Assembly: GCA_015075375.1 (NCBI GenBank)
Contig: JABTUM010000001.1
Span: forward strand, 1,235,201 to 1,299,200
Length of the DNA: 64,000 nt
Reading direction: 5' to 3'
DNA from: Planctomycetota bacterium
GTDB taxonomy: Bacteria > Planctomycetota > SZUA-567 > H5-PLA8
In this document: positions 43,057 to 53,128 of the stretch, one piece after another
Layout: every line of letters begins with the position of its first letter
Numbering within the stretch: the first letter of the stretch is position 1
Notes under the pieces: generated by a model
Seen by the model: the letters and a program-made list of their open reading frames with translations, nothing else
Database searches by the model: none
What the model was told of the DNA's origin: nothing
Program-made: the position numbers and the translations under genes

Positions 43057-44043
43057 ATGCGCGTATTGATCACCGGCAGCGAAGGGTTCGCGGGTTCGCA
43101 TCTGGCCGACCACTGCCTCGCCCAGGGCGACGAAGTGTGGGGCACCTGCCGCCCCGGCGCGCGAGTCTCGAACGTCGCGCATATTCTCGATCAGATCACG
43201 CTGCGCGTCGGCGACCTGACCAAGCCCCAGTTCATCCGCGATGTGCTCGGAGAGGCGCGCTTCGACGCGATCTTCCACCTGGCTGGGATTTCGTTTGTCC
43301 CCGAGGCGGAATTGCAGCCCGGGCGCTGCTACGAAGTCAACCTGCTGGGCGGTCTGCACGTGCTGGAAGGCATCCGCACGATGCAACACCACGCGCGTGT
43401 CGTCGTCGCCAGCAGCGCCGACGTTTACGGGCAGGTTCCCGAAGACCGCATGCCGATCAAAGAGACCGAACCGTTCGCGCCGGCCAACATCTTCGCCGCG
43501 GGCAAGGCCGCGCTGGAGTTGGCCGTGCGCCCGCTGGTCAGCACCTACGGTATGCAAATTGTGATCGTGCGCCCGTTCAACCACACGGGGCCGAGGCAAC
43601 GCACCGACTTCGTCTGCAGCACCTTCGCGCAGCAAGTGGCGCTGTGCGAGGCCGGCCGGCAGGACAAGATTCTGGTGGGCGACCTTACCCCCAAGCGCGA
43701 TTTCAGCGACGTGCGCGACATCATTCGCGGCTACCGGCTTATGGCCCTGCACGGTCAACCCGGCGACGCCTACAACCTCGCCAGCGGGCAGTCTGTCTCA
43801 GCCGAACAGATTCTACAGATCCTGATGAAGATGGCGCGCATCGAGGTCAAGGTCGAGAATGATCCGCAGCGCATGCGCCGCACGCAGGTGATGGATCATC
43901 GCGGCAGCTACGAGAAAGTGCACGCCTGCTGCGGCTGGAAGCCCGAAGTGCCGTTCGAGAAAACGCTGCGTGACCTGCTGAACCACCACCGCGACCTGCT
44001 CGTGCGCCAGCAGCACAAGGCCGAACAGGCATCCGCGCGCTAA
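43057..44043 (+). CDS. Extended SDR (GDP-6-deoxymannose reductase / dehydratase-like)
   Basis: A 328-residue NAD(P)-binding sugar-nucleotide enzyme of the extended SDR class. The N-terminal TGSEGFAGSHLADHCL binds the dinucleotide; later marks are FHLAGISFVPEAE, VVASSADVYGQVP, RPFNHTGPRQRTDF and RDFSDVRDIIRGY, as in GDP-mannose 4,6-dehydratases and Rmd reductases. The active-site motif that should read Y-x-x-x-K is NIFAAGK: Phe146 stands where the catalytic tyrosine is expected and Lys150 is kept. So the activity may be impaired or altered. It probably works in nucleotide-sugar or polysaccharide metabolism together with the DUF368 gene. Convergent with oppF. Confidence 0.78.
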   Translation: MRVLITGSEGFAGSHLADHCLAQGDEVWGTCRPGARVSNVAHILDQITLRVGDLTKPQFIRDVLGEARFDAIFHLAGISFVPEAELQPGRCYEVNLLGGLHVLEGIRTMQHHARVVVASSADVYGQVPEDRMPIKETEPFAPANIFAAGKAALELAVRPLVSTYGMQIVIVRPFNHTGPRQRTDFVCSTFAQQVALCEAGRQDKILVGDLTPKRDFSDVRDIIRGYRLMALHGQPGDAYNLASGQSVSAEQILQILMKMARIEVKVENDPQRMRRTQVMDHRGSYEKVHACCGWKPEVPFEKTLRDLLNHHRDLLVRQQHKAEQASAR

Positions 44044-44062
44044 TTCAAGTTGGAACATTCCG

Positions 44063-45079
44063 CTATTTCGAGAGCGCTTTCTCCAGCACGGCCGGATCCT
44101 TCACGTACGGACACCGGACCAAGTGCCCTTCTCCGCCCATGGCCTCAAGCTCGGGCAGAGCTTGGGAGCATTCCGCCTGCGCGATTGGGCAACGCGGCGC
44201 GAACGGACAGCCCGGAGGCGGATTGATCGGCGACGGCGGCTCCCCGCCCAGCACTTGCCGGTCGCGGATTTCTCCCGGCTTGCGCTTCGGCACGGCGCTC
44301 AGCAGCGCGCGCGTGTACGGGTGGCGCGGGTCGCCGTACAACTCCTTCGTCGTCGCGTATTCGACGATGTGCCCCAAGTACATCACCGCCACGCGCGTGC
44401 TGATGTGCTCCACTACTGATAGGTCGTGCGCGATAAAGAGGTACGAGATTTTCCGTTCGGCTTGCAAATCGATCAGCAGGTTGACGATCTGCGCCTGAAT
44501 CGAGACGTCCAGCGCGCTGACCGGTTCGTCGCAGACGATAAAGCTGGGCTCCACCGCAAGCGCACGGGCGATCCCGATGCGCTGGCGCTGACCGCCGCTG
44601 AATTCGTGCGGGTAGCGTTCCACCGCCTGCTCGGGCAGGCCCACGCGATCAAGCAACTGCAGCACGCGTTGCCGGCGCTCTTTCGCCGATTCGCACATCC
44701 GGTGCACGTAAAGCCCTTCGCCGACGATCTGCTCCACCGTCATGCGCGGATTCAGGCTGCTGAACGGATCCTGGAAGATGATCTGCATCTCGCGGCGGTA
44801 CGGGCGCATCTGATCGCTCGAAAGGCTCGCGATATCGGTGCCCCTGAAACTGACTTGCCCCGAACTGGGTTCGATCAGGCGCAGCAGCGAACGGCCCACG
44901 GTGGTCTTCCCGCAGCCCGATTCGCCCACCAGCCCCAGCGTCTCGCCCACGCCGATCTCGAACGAAACGTCGTTCACGGCCTTCACGGTTCCCACCAGCT
45001 TCGACAGCAGGCCTCGTTTGATCGGGAAATGCTTGCGCAGCTTTTCTACCTTCAACAGCGGCTCGGAGGGAGTGCTCAT
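44063..45079 (-). CDS. oppF: Oligopeptide ABC transporter ATP-binding protein F
   Basis: A 338-residue ABC ATPase: Walker A GESGCGKTT, Q-loop, signature FSGGQRQRIGIARAL, Walker B FIVCDEPVSALD, and the C-terminal oligopeptide-type extension with CPFAPRCPIAQAEC, a cysteine pattern common in OppD/OppF. The ATG at 45079 overlaps the oppD stop (ATGA). It pairs with OppD to power the permeases upstream. It is the last gene of the transporter cluster. Confidence 0.92.
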   Translation of the reverse strand: MSTPSEPLLKVEKLRKHFPIKRGLLSKLVGTVKAVNDVSFEIGVGETLGLVGESGCGKTTVGRSLLRLIEPSSGQVSFRGTDIASLSSDQMRPYRREMQIIFQDPFSSLNPRMTVEQIVGEGLYVHRMCESAKERRQRVLQLLDRVGLPEQAVERYPHEFSGGQRQRIGIARALAVEPSFIVCDEPVSALDVSIQAQIVNLLIDLQAERKISYLFIAHDLSVVEHISTRVAVMYLGHIVEYATTKELYGDPRHPYTRALLSAVPKRKPGEIRDRQVLGGEPPSPINPPPGCPFAPRCPIAQAECSQALPELEAMGGEGHLVRCPYVKDPAVLEKALSK

Positions 45080-46134
45080 GCGCCCTGACCTCCCTTGGCG
45101 CGTTCCACGGCTTCGGCCCAAGCGTCGACGCCTTCGGCTTTGGTCTGCCAGCAGGCGGCGCGGTGCGCCTGCCCGAAATCGTCCAGCGGCGGTTCCTGTC
45201 CGCAGCGATCTACCGCCAGAGGGCAGCGCGGGCGGAAACGGCAATCGTCTTTAAAGGCCGTGGCCGCCGGCACACGGCCGGGAATCACCGCCAACCGCTT
45301 GCGGCCGTGCTGGCTGCTTCCCGGTTCGGGCCGCGCGCGCATCAGGCCTTGCGTGTACGGATGCAGCGGGCGCGAGAAAACCTCCACCGTGCTCGCCGTT
45401 TCGACGATCTTCCCCGCGTACATCACACAAGTGCGCTGCGCCATCTCCGCGACGACGCCTAAGTCGTGCGTGATCAGCAGCAGCGCAAGATTCCGCGAGG
45501 CCTGCAGTTCCATCAGCAACTCGAGGATCTGAGCCTGGATCGTCACATCCAGCGCCGTCGTGGGTTCGTCGGCGATCAGCAGCCGCGGGTTGCAAATCAG
45601 CGCCATCGCGATGCAGACGCGTTGTTTCATGCCGCCGCTGAGCTGATGCGGATAGTCGCCCATGCGCCGCTCGGGATCGGGAATGCCGACCGACTTGAGC
45701 GATTCGACGGCGCGGTCGTAGGCTTCGCGCACCGGCGTGCCGGGATGGTGAATCGTGAACGCTTCGGCCACCTGATCGCCGATGGTGAAGACCGGATTCA
45801 GCGCGCTTTGCGGCTCCTGAAAAATCATCGCGATCTCGTTGCCGCGAATCGAGCACATCTCCGTCTGGCTGAGCGGCACGAGGTCCGAACCGTCGAACAG
45901 GATCCGCCCGGTGGGCATGCGCGCCGGCGGCATCGGCAGGAGTTTCATGATGCTGAGGCTCGTCACCGATTTGCCGCAGCCGGATTCGCCCACCAGCGCC
46001 AGGCATTCGCCCGCCGCGATCTCGAACGAAATGCCGTCTACCGCGCGGGCGATCCCCGCGTCGGTGTAAAAGTGCGTCCGCAGGTCGTCGACCTGCAGCA
46101 ACGCTCCGCCGCCCGATTTCTTCGCCTCGCTCAT
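45076..46134 (-). CDS. oppD: Oligopeptide ABC transporter ATP-binding protein D
   Basis: A 352-residue ABC ATPase with Walker [12 protein letters not shown], signature [15 protein letters not shown], Walker [13 protein letters not shown] and the oligopeptide C-terminal region with [18 protein letters not shown] lies 6-7 bases before the ATG at 46134. It follows the oppC-like gene by 17 bases and overlaps oppF. Because the cluster holds two sets of permeases but one D/F pair, these ATPases probably serve both. Confidence 0.92.
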   Translation of the reverse strand: MSEAKKSGGGALLQVDDLRTHFYTDAGIARAVDGISFEIAAGECLALVGESGCGKSVTSLSIMKLLPMPPARMPTGRILFDGSDLVPLSQTEMCSIRGNEIAMIFQEPQSALNPVFTIGDQVAEAFTIHHPGTPVREAYDRAVESLKSVGIPDPERRMGDYPHQLSGGMKQRVCIAMALICNPRLLIADEPTTALDVTIQAQILELLMELQASRNLALLLITHDLGVVAEMAQRTCVMYAGKIVETASTVEVFSRPLHPYTQGLMRARPEPGSSQHGRKRLAVIPGRVPAATAFKDDCRFRPRCPLAVDRCGQEPPLDDFGQAHRAACWQTKAEGVDAWAEAVERAKGGQGA

Positions 46135-46151
46135 GCGCGCCTCGAAGCCCG

Positions 46152-47906
46152 TTACGTCCGCATCCGCGGGTCCATAGCATCCCGCAGTCCGTCGCCCGCC
46201 AGGTTGTACACCGTGACCGTCAGGAAGATCGAAAGCCCCGGAAACAGCAGCAGCCACCACGCCTGTTCGATGAATTCCTTGCCTTGGCTGATCATCTCGC
46301 CCCACGTCGGCGTCGGCGGCGGCGCGCCAAATCCGAGATAACTCAAGCTCGACTCGGTCAGTACCGCTCCCGCCACGCCGAACGCGGCGCTCACCAGCAC
46401 CGGCCCCAGCGCGTTGGGCAGCAGGTGCCGGAACATCACGCGCCCTGCCGAACACCCCAGCGCCCGCGCCGCTTGCACGAAATCCTGCTCGGCCAGCTTC
46501 AGGAATTCGCCGCGCACCAGCCGCGCCACGCCGGTCCAGCCCGTCAGGCCGATGATCAGCATGACGTCGAAGATGCTGCGCTTCTCGACCATCGCCAGGA
46601 TCGTCAGAATCAAGAAGAACGTCGGAATGCAAATCATCAGCTCGATCAGGCGCGAAATGGCGATATCGACCCAGCCGCGGAAATACCCGGCCATTCCGCC
46701 GATGAGAATTCCCAGCAGCACCGAGATGGCCACCGAGACAAATCCGACCGATATGGAAATGCGCGCGCCGTGCAGCATCCGCGCGAGCACGTCACGTCCT
46801 TCGCGGTCGGTGCCCAAGCGATGGCGGTAGGTCACCAAGCCATCCAGCGACGAACGTACGGCGGCCAGTTGCAGATCCCACGTTTTGACCGGTTCCTCGC
46901 CCGGCTTAGCAGCGGGTTGCACGCGCTCCAGCAGCCGCCCGATGAGCCATGCCTCTTTACCGGCCAGCGCTTTCGCGGCCAACTGCAGCGGCTCGTCGCC
47001 CGCGACGACCACGCCGGGCGCTCCCGACAGCCGCACCGAATCCCCGTCCACGCCCTCTATCTTGGCCTCGAACGCCACCAGGTTCACGCCGGGCGAGACA
47101 CGGTCTTTCAGCACGTGCGCCGTAGCCACGAAGTAATCATCGCCTTCCACGCGCACGTATCGCGCCGGAGGATGCAATATCTTGCGCGTCGGCGATAACG
47201 GATCGTGCGCGACAAGCGCCGTCCAGGCCGTCACGTCCTTGCCCGATTGCGTCAGGAACTCGTAATCGCCCAGGTAATCCCGCTTATCGAGCCGCCAGGG
47301 CCGCCAAAGCCGAAACTCGCGGAAAATCGTCAGCTCTTTCTTTTGCCGATCGTACGCTTCGGTTTCCAGGTTTCCGTCGGCATACTCCTTCTCGAGGCGT
47401 GCGAGCCGCTCCGCGAGGACCGGATCTTCGCGCTCGGCCGTCGATGCCGCGCGGTCGTACATGCCCGGGGCCAAAAACGGTACGAAAGAAACCAGCAACG
47501 CCGCGCCGAACGCTCCCAGCAGGCGTCGTCGCGCCCGTTTGGGCGCCACCGCCCCGGCGCGCGAGAACCACCAGACGGGAACGCAAAGCAGCGGTACCGC
47601 CAGCGTGACAAAAAAGAAATAATTAAACAGATAGTCGACGCTGACCTCGTCGGTCGGCGCGGCCAGCCACGTCAGCAGCGGCCAGCTCGCGACGTGCTCT
47701 CCGCCCGGTCCGGGTTCGGACCAGTAAATCGGCCGGCCGTTCGCCAGCACCGGTGCCCACGCCGCGACGCCGAAGAGCAGCAGAATTACGGTCGCGCTGA
47801 GCATGGCCAGCCGGTTTTTGCGGAACTGGCCCCAGATCAAATCCCAATAGCTTGCGCCGCCCGATTCGGTGGCGGCGGCGCTCTGAGGGGCGGCGGCTTC
47901 GGCCAC
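46152..47906 (-). CDS. oppC: Peptide ABC transporter permease C with large insertion (system 1)
   Basis: A 584-residue permease; OppC is normally about 300. TM1 is at 33-55. The canonical HRLGTDREGRDVLARMLHG motif, usually near residue 75, comes only at about 362. In between are two extra hydrophobic segments (about 93-113 and 129-148) and a hydrophilic domain of roughly 200 residues with beta-like stretches (ARYVRVEGDDYFVATAHVL). The rest is the usual BPD_transp_1 core with the EAA loop ARALGCSAGRVMFRHLLPN. The insertion probably forms an extracytoplasmic domain that meets similar insertions in the partner permease and binding protein. It starts two bases after the oppB stop. Confidence 0.88.
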   Translation of the reverse strand: MAEAAAPQSAAATESGGASYWDLIWGQFRKNRLAMLSATVILLLFGVAAWAPVLANGRPIYWSEPGPGGEHVASWPLLTWLAAPTDEVSVDYLFNYFFFVTLAVPLLCVPVWWFSRAGAVAPKRARRRLLGAFGAALLVSFVPFLAPGMYDRAASTAEREDPVLAERLARLEKEYADGNLETEAYDRQKKELTIFREFRLWRPWRLDKRDYLGDYEFLTQSGKDVTAWTALVAHDPLSPTRKILHPPARYVRVEGDDYFVATAHVLKDRVSPGVNLVAFEAKIEGVDGDSVRLSGAPGVVVAGDEPLQLAAKALAGKEAWLIGRLLERVQPAAKPGEEPVKTWDLQLAAVRSSLDGLVTYRHRLGTDREGRDVLARMLHGARISISVGFVSVAISVLLGILIGGMAGYFRGWVDIAISRLIELMICIPTFFLILTILAMVEKRSIFDVMLIIGLTGWTGVARLVRGEFLKLAEQDFVQAARALGCSAGRVMFRHLLPNALGPVLVSAAFGVAGAVLTESSLSYLGFGAPPPTPTWGEMISQGKEFIEQAWWLLLFPGLSIFLTVTVYNLAGDGLRDAMDPRMRT

Positions 47907-47908
47907 GA

Positions 47909-49444
47909 TCAGCGCCCCCCTTTGTCGAAGCTGATGCGTGGATCGACCAGCACATACATGATGTCCGACATCAGGATCCCGATCAGCGTCAGGAAGCTGC
48001 CGAAGGTCAGCGTGGACATCAGCACGGTATAATCGCGCGTAACCATCGCGTTATAGGCCATATAGCCCATGCCTGGTATGCCGAAGATTTGCTCGATGAT
48101 CAGCGAGCCGCCGATCATGCCGGGCAGGAGGCCGGCCAGAATGGTGATGATCGGAATCAGCGAATTGCGCAACGCATGCCGGTAGATCACCGTCTGCTCG
48201 TCACAGCCCTTGGCGCGCGCCGTGCGCACGAAATCGCTGCGGATGATCTCGATCATCCCCACGCGCATGAAGCGCGAGAGCCCAGCCAACCCCGCGTAAC
48301 ACGAGGCCAGCACCGGCAGGAACAAATGCAGCAGGCCCTGCCACAGATACTCCAGCGTGGATAACGCTTCCGAGCCCGGCGGCATCAGCCCCTGCAGCGG
48401 AAAGTGCGGCGAACCGGAATTCTTCAACGCCACCATCAGGCGAATCAGCAATATCGCGACCCAAAAACTGGGCAGCGAATACAAAATGAACAATCCCACG
48501 GTGGTCGTCCGGTCCAGAAACGAATTCTGGTGCGTGGCCGAATGAATACCGATGGGAATCGAAGCGCCGTAAATGACCAGGATCGCCAGCAGGTTGATAA
48601 TGATGGTGATGGGCAGCGCTTCCTTGATTTTCTGCATCACCGGGACGGATTTGTTATTCACCGACTGGCCCAGATCGCCGAAAAGCAGCCCTCGCTTGGG
48701 CACAGGAGGGGGCGCAAACGTCTCGAACGTCACGCCGCTGGCCCAATCCACCGCTTCCAGCCTGGGCGCGTCTTCGCCGCCGGCCAACAGAAAATGCTCG
48801 TCACCGGCGTTCAATTTGACCAGAACCGCGCCGCTTTCGCCCTGTCCCACTTCAGTGTATTCCAGGGCCGCCGACCACTGAAACGGTCCCGAAGCCGCTG
48901 GCGGCGTGTTCAGCTTGCCGTAATTCGGCCGCGGGTCGGGCCGCAAAAATACGCGCTCCTCGCCGGGCTTGACCTCGAAGGTAAGTTCGAACTCGGCCTC
49001 CACCGGCGCGTAACGGCCCTGCTCGTCCCATGGCGCCGCGCCGGTCTCGCCTTTTTTGGCCGCCTCCGCTTCCTTGGCCTTACGCTCCATCCGTTCGATG
49101 CTGCCGCGAAAACTCAGCCTTGCTTTCACGGTACGAGGCCCGGGCGCCGCACTGGGCGAAACCGAAAACGGGAGGCGCAGCACCAGTTCCTCGGGCTCGT
49201 AAGGGGGCTGCACCGCACCGAGCCAATAGACGTAACGCACGTATATCGGCTCGCCGATATGAAACGTCTTGCGCATGATCTTGGCCTGCTGCTTGGTCAT
49301 CCGGCCGCCGGCGGTCATGTCCCCGCCGCCGGCTCCGCCGCCGCTCACGCCGGGAGCCAGATTGATGATCAGGAAGCTGACGATCGTGATGGCCAGCATC
49401 ATCGGCGGCATCAGCAGCAGGCGCTTTATAATGTAGGTCGTCAT
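47909..49444 (-). CDS. oppB: Peptide ABC transporter permease B with large insertion (system 1)
   Basis: A 511-residue permease; OppB is normally about 310. TM1 lies at 5-31 (LLLMPPMMLAITIVSFLIIN). The conserved FGDLGQSVNNKSVPVMQKI, which usually follows within 100 residues, begins only at about 255, so some 170 residues (about 78-250) are inserted, with beta-like strands such as VEAEFELTFEVKP. The core contains ARAKGCDEQTVIYRHALRN. The start at 49444 (MTTYIIKRLLL) matches the family's N-terminus, better than 49489. It lies 61 bases after the binding-protein gene. Confidence 0.88.
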   Translation of the reverse strand: MTTYIIKRLLLMPPMMLAITIVSFLIINLAPGVSGGGAGGGDMTAGGRMTKQQAKIMRKTFHIGEPIYVRYVYWLGAVQPPYEPEELVLRLPFSVSPSAAPGPRTVKARLSFRGSIERMERKAKEAEAAKKGETGAAPWDEQGRYAPVEAEFELTFEVKPGEERVFLRPDPRPNYGKLNTPPAASGPFQWSAALEYTEVGQGESGAVLVKLNAGDEHFLLAGGEDAPRLEAVDWASGVTFETFAPPPVPKRGLLFGDLGQSVNNKSVPVMQKIKEALPITIIINLLAILVIYGASIPIGIHSATHQNSFLDRTTTVGLFILYSLPSFWVAILLIRLMVALKNSGSPHFPLQGLMPPGSEALSTLEYLWQGLLHLFLPVLASCYAGLAGLSRFMRVGMIEIIRSDFVRTARAKGCDEQTVIYRHALRNSLIPIITILAGLLPGMIGGSLIIEQIFGIPGMGYMAYNAMVTRDYTVLMSTLTFGSFLTLIGILMSDIMYVLVDPRISFDKGGR

Positions 49445-49505
49445 GCCAAGAGTCGCGAGTCCGAAGCGCGTCGGGCGGCGAGCTTCCACCCCCCGCGCAC
49501 CGCCG

Positions 49506-51983
49506 CTATTTGTACTTCTGCTGGCCCAAGGGCACCCACCAGCGGTCTTCGTCCGCGCCGATGAGCTTGTACTTCACGTTCTGAATTCGCTTGTCGTATC
49601 CGACGATCCGCTTCTGGACGAACAGGAAGGTGTACGGCTGTTCTTCGTGCAGGATCTTCTGGAACTCGGTCATCATTTCCTTGCGGCGTTCCTGGTTCAA
49701 TTCGCGGCGCATCCGTTCGATCAATTCGTCCGCGCGCTTGTTGACGAAGTTGCAGTGGTTCGATTCCTTCTCGCCGTTTTGCGAACTGTGCCAAAGCTGG
49801 TACGGATCGTCGGTGATGCCAAGCCGCCACCCCAGCACGCAGGCGTCGAATTGAAGGCGCTCGATCTTTTGCAAAAACGCCGACCACTCCAGGTTGTTGA
49901 TGTTCACCACGATTCCGGCCTTCGCGAACTCGTCCTTGATCAGATTCGCGATCGACTCGTATTCGCTGCTGGGGCTTACGATCAGGAGCGTAAACTCGAA
50001 CTTCACCCCGTCCTTGTCCAGGATGCCGTCGCCGTCGCTGTCGCGCCAGCCGGCCGCCGCTAATTGCTGCCGGCCCTTGGCCGAATTGTGTGCGAACTTG
50101 CGGTCGGCTTCCACGATGCCGGGCCAGAACATCGGGGAATCGGGATGCACGTTCCCGTGCTGGACGATCGCGTAACCACGGTAGATGTGTTCGCAGATGC
50201 GCTCGCGGTCGATCAGCATCGTCAGCGCCTGCCGCACTTGCTTGTCCTTGAACCACGGTTTGCGCGAGTTCCAACCCACGTAGCGGTACACGTTGGCCAC
50301 CGAAACGTCGACGGCGATCTTTTTCAGGAACTCGGCATCGTCCTTTTTGCCCAGCCATTGATTGGGCGTCAGACCGTTCACATCCAGTTCCTGCGCGTCC
50401 AAAAGCTGGAGCTGCACCGCCGGATCCTTGACGACCTTGTAGATGATCTTTTTAAAGTGCGGCTTCTTGCCGTAATAACCCTCGTTGCGCACGAAGGCGA
50501 TCTGCTTGCCTTTGTCCCACGCTTCCAGCTTATAGCCGCCGCAGCCCACGAGAGACTGGTTCTGATCCCCGGTATTGAATTTCTGCGGATCCTTGGGGTA
50601 GTAGTGCTCGGCCATCGGCGAAAATCCCGCCGAATTCTCGAAGGCGGCGAAGTAGGGCTTGGCCCACGTGAAGCGGACCTTGTACGGATCGCCGTCCACC
50701 AGTTCGCACGACTCGCAATCCTGGTAGTAATTCCGCGCCGGGCCGCACTCGACTTTCGGATTCTTGGTCATGTCGAACGCGAAGACGACATCCTTGCCGG
50801 TCAGCGGTGCGTTGTCGTCCCACTTCACATCCTTACGCATGTAGAAGGTGAAAACCGGTTTCTCCTGTGCGATGTAATCTTCGACCAGGTCGCACCCAAA
50901 CAGGCGCTCGACGCGCTTGCCCGACGTTTCCTTGGCGTCCGGCACTTTGCCTTGGTTGTCCGGCGAAGCCACCATTTCCTTGAGCTTCGCGAAGACCAGA
51001 TCGCGATCCGCTTCGGTGCCCAGCAACCGAAGAACCGTGGAATCTTCGCGGTTCCAGGGAGAGATGAACCGGCCGGTTAGGCCCTTCAGTTCCTTTAGCG
51101 GTCCCATCACTTGGGCCGCGACGCGGTCGGCCTTCGCCTCCGTATCGCCATCCATTAGATACGGAGCGTCGATCGTGACATAGAACCAGTACTGCATCCA
51201 GACCTTGTCGCCGAACTCCTTCTTCAGCCGCTCGCCGTAATCGTTATTCACGGCGCCGATCGAGATGCGTACCGCCTTCTCGCCGCTCAGTTCAGCCGCA
51301 TCGATGCGCTGTATCTTCAGACTCTCGCGAACTTTGGCGTCCCATGCGGCCTCGATTTCCTTCGCCAACTTGGCCGCGTCGCCGTCCTTGGGGTAGGCGT
51401 AGCAGACCAGTTCCTGCTTCCAGGCTTTGGCAAGCTTGGGCTCCCAGACGGACAGATCGTCGAAATAGCGCGAAGCCAAACCGTCGTGCACTCGGTTGAA
51501 GAGCGTGCTGGCCGTGGCGTCGTTGTCGATCAGCGCGTTCAAGGAGTTGGGCTCGCCGCTCAGCGCATAGATGGCCCAATCCCCGTCCTCGGCATTTTCG
51601 TCGCCACGCTCGAAATGCGGCAGCGCTTGCGGTTCGGCATCGGGCGGGACGTCCGGATCGTTCGGATACAGCGGATGCCGGCCGGCCACCGGCGGCGTGG
51701 GATGCGTAGGCGGAGTCTGCCCGTTCGGAACGGCCGGCACTTCGGGCGACGTGCCCGGATGCGGCGTCACAGCGGCCTGGCCGCCTTTGATCTTAACCCC
51801 TTCGTCGGTCAGCACCCGCAGCATCGCCTGCTGCTGCTGCGCGAGCGCCGCATTCTCTTTGCGCAGCTGAACCAGCATCTCGTGGCCGCGGCCGCGGTCG
51901 TAAAGCTGAACGCCCAGCATGATGGCGATCGTCGCCAGCAGCACCAGGGGAGCCACGTCCCAGAAAATATGTCGTTCGCGCAT
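49506..51983 (-). CDS. oppA: Membrane-anchored peptide-binding protein, enlarged (system 1)
   Basis: An 825-residue family 5 solute-binding protein (usual size about 540). It has no lipobox; instead a single N-terminal helix (about 8-27, VAPLVLLATIAIMLGVQL), then a coiled coil (about 35-62) and a Pro-rich linker. The binding domain starts near residue 135 with SGEPNSLNALIDNDATASTL and ends with DDPYQLWHSSQNGE. Between about 185 and 360 lies extra sequence absent from ordinary homologues. It would deliver peptides to the permeases encoded directly downstream. It is separated from the second transporter's genes by 206 bases, which may hold its own promoter. Confidence 0.87.
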   Translation of the reverse strand: MRERHIFWDVAPLVLLATIAIMLGVQLYDRGRGHEMLVQLRKENAALAQQQQAMLRVLTDEGVKIKGGQAAVTPHPGTSPEVPAVPNGQTPPTHPTPPVAGRHPLYPNDPDVPPDAEPQALPHFERGDENAEDGDWAIYALSGEPNSLNALIDNDATASTLFNRVHDGLASRYFDDLSVWEPKLAKAWKQELVCYAYPKDGDAAKLAKEIEAAWDAKVRESLKIQRIDAAELSGEKAVRISIGAVNNDYGERLKKEFGDKVWMQYWFYVTIDAPYLMDGDTEAKADRVAAQVMGPLKELKGLTGRFISPWNREDSTVLRLLGTEADRDLVFAKLKEMVASPDNQGKVPDAKETSGKRVERLFGCDLVEDYIAQEKPVFTFYMRKDVKWDDNAPLTGKDVVFAFDMTKNPKVECGPARNYYQDCESCELVDGDPYKVRFTWAKPYFAAFENSAGFSPMAEHYYPKDPQKFNTGDQNQSLVGCGGYKLEAWDKGKQIAFVRNEGYYGKKPHFKKIIYKVVKDPAVQLQLLDAQELDVNGLTPNQWLGKKDDAEFLKKIAVDVSVANVYRYVGWNSRKPWFKDKQVRQALTMLIDRERICEHIYRGYAIVQHGNVHPDSPMFWPGIVEADRKFAHNSAKGRQQLAAAGWRDSDGDGILDKDGVKFEFTLLIVSPSSEYESIANLIKDEFAKAGIVVNINNLEWSAFLQKIERLQFDACVLGWRLGITDDPYQLWHSSQNGEKESNHCNFVNKRADELIERMRRELNQERRKEMMTEFQKILHEEQPYTFLFVQKRIVGYDKRIQNVKYKLIGADEDRWWVPLGQQKYK

Positions 51984-52189
51984 CGGTGAAATCTTCCCGT
52001 CCGCCGCTGGAGCCGTTTGCAGCTGCGTTTACGCGCAAAAAGTAGCCCGATTGAGCTCTGAGGTTCTAACCGGGCGCGACGGCCACGGCAACCGGAGGCG
52101 CCCGCTATCCTTGGACGCTCCCTTATCGCCGAGCGGAGCACAATTCCGCCCGCTTTTGAGAACCCGTGCGGCCCTGTTTTGCTGCCGAT

Positions 52190-53128
52190 TCAACGCCGCG
52201 CCCGGGGATCGAGCGCATCGCGCAAGCCGTCACCAAACAGATTAAAAGCCAGCACCGTGATCACAATCGCCGCGCCGGGAAAGACGGCCAACCACCAATA
52301 GTACTGATAGTTTTGCCGGGCGTTGGCCAGCATCCCGCCCCAGGAAGGATAGGGTTCCTGTACGCCCAGCCCCAAAAAGGAGAGCCCCGCCTCGCCCAGA
52401 ATGTTCCCGCCCAGCGCCAGGGTACCGGCCACCACGATCGGCCCCAGGCAGTTGGGCAGCACGTGGCGGACGAGAATGCGCGCCGAGCCCGCCCCCATGG
52501 CGCGCGCCGCCGTGATGTAGTCCAGCGTCTTGACCGTCAGCACCTGGCTGCGCACCAGCCGCGCGATGCCCGTCCAGCCCACCAGGCCCAGTGCCAGGAA
52601 GACCACCCAGAGACTGGGGCGGTCGAAAACCGCGGTGATCGCCACCGCCAACAGCACGCTGGGAAACGCGTAGACCGTATCGGTCACGCGCATCAAGGCC
52701 GCGTCCAGCCAGCCGCCGTGAAATCCGGCCACCAGTCCCACCGCCACGCCCAGGACCAGGCTTACCAGCGTCGCCAAAATCCCCACCAGCAGGCTCACGC
52801 GTGCGCCGTAGACGATCCGCGAAAGCGTATCGCGCCCGTTGTCGTCGGTGCCCAGCCAGTGCCGGCTGGCGCGCATATCGCCGTTGGCCGCATCGCGAAC
52901 TTCCCCCGACCAGCCCGGCGGCACGCGCTCGGCGCCCTGGAACTGCCGCGCGTAGTCGTACGGAGCCCATAGCGGCGCGCCCAGTGCGATTACCGTCAAA
53001 ATCGTGAGTACGCCCAGTGCGAACAGCGCCGCGCGGTTGCGCCGCAGCCGGCGCCACGCCAGGCGCCAAGGCCCGGCAGGCTCGGCGGCCAGCGCCACCG
53101 TCGCTTCGGCTCGCGGCGCGTCACTCAT
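52190..53128 (-). CDS. Peptide ABC transporter permease C (system 2)
   Basis: A 312-residue permease of normal size for OppC/DppC, with HWLGTDDNGRDTLSRIVYGA followed by five helices and the EAA loop ARAMGAGSARILVRHVLPN. Its start lies eight bases inside the end of the permease B gene, so the two are translationally coupled. No ATPase gene of its own is adjacent; the oppD-oppF pair further down the cluster is the likely partner. Similarity to the system 1 permease is limited to the core. Confidence 0.92.
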   Translation of the reverse strand: MSDAPRAEATVALAAEPAGPWRLAWRRLRRNRAALFALGVLTILTVIALGAPLWAPYDYARQFQGAERVPPGWSGEVRDAANGDMRASRHWLGTDDNGRDTLSRIVYGARVSLLVGILATLVSLVLGVAVGLVAGFHGGWLDAALMRVTDTVYAFPSVLLAVAITAVFDRPSLWVVFLALGLVGWTGIARLVRSQVLTVKTLDYITAARAMGAGSARILVRHVLPNCLGPIVVAGTLALGGNILGEAGLSFLGLGVQEPYPSWGGMLANARQNYQYYWWLAVFPGAAIVITVLAFNLFGDGLRDALDPRARR

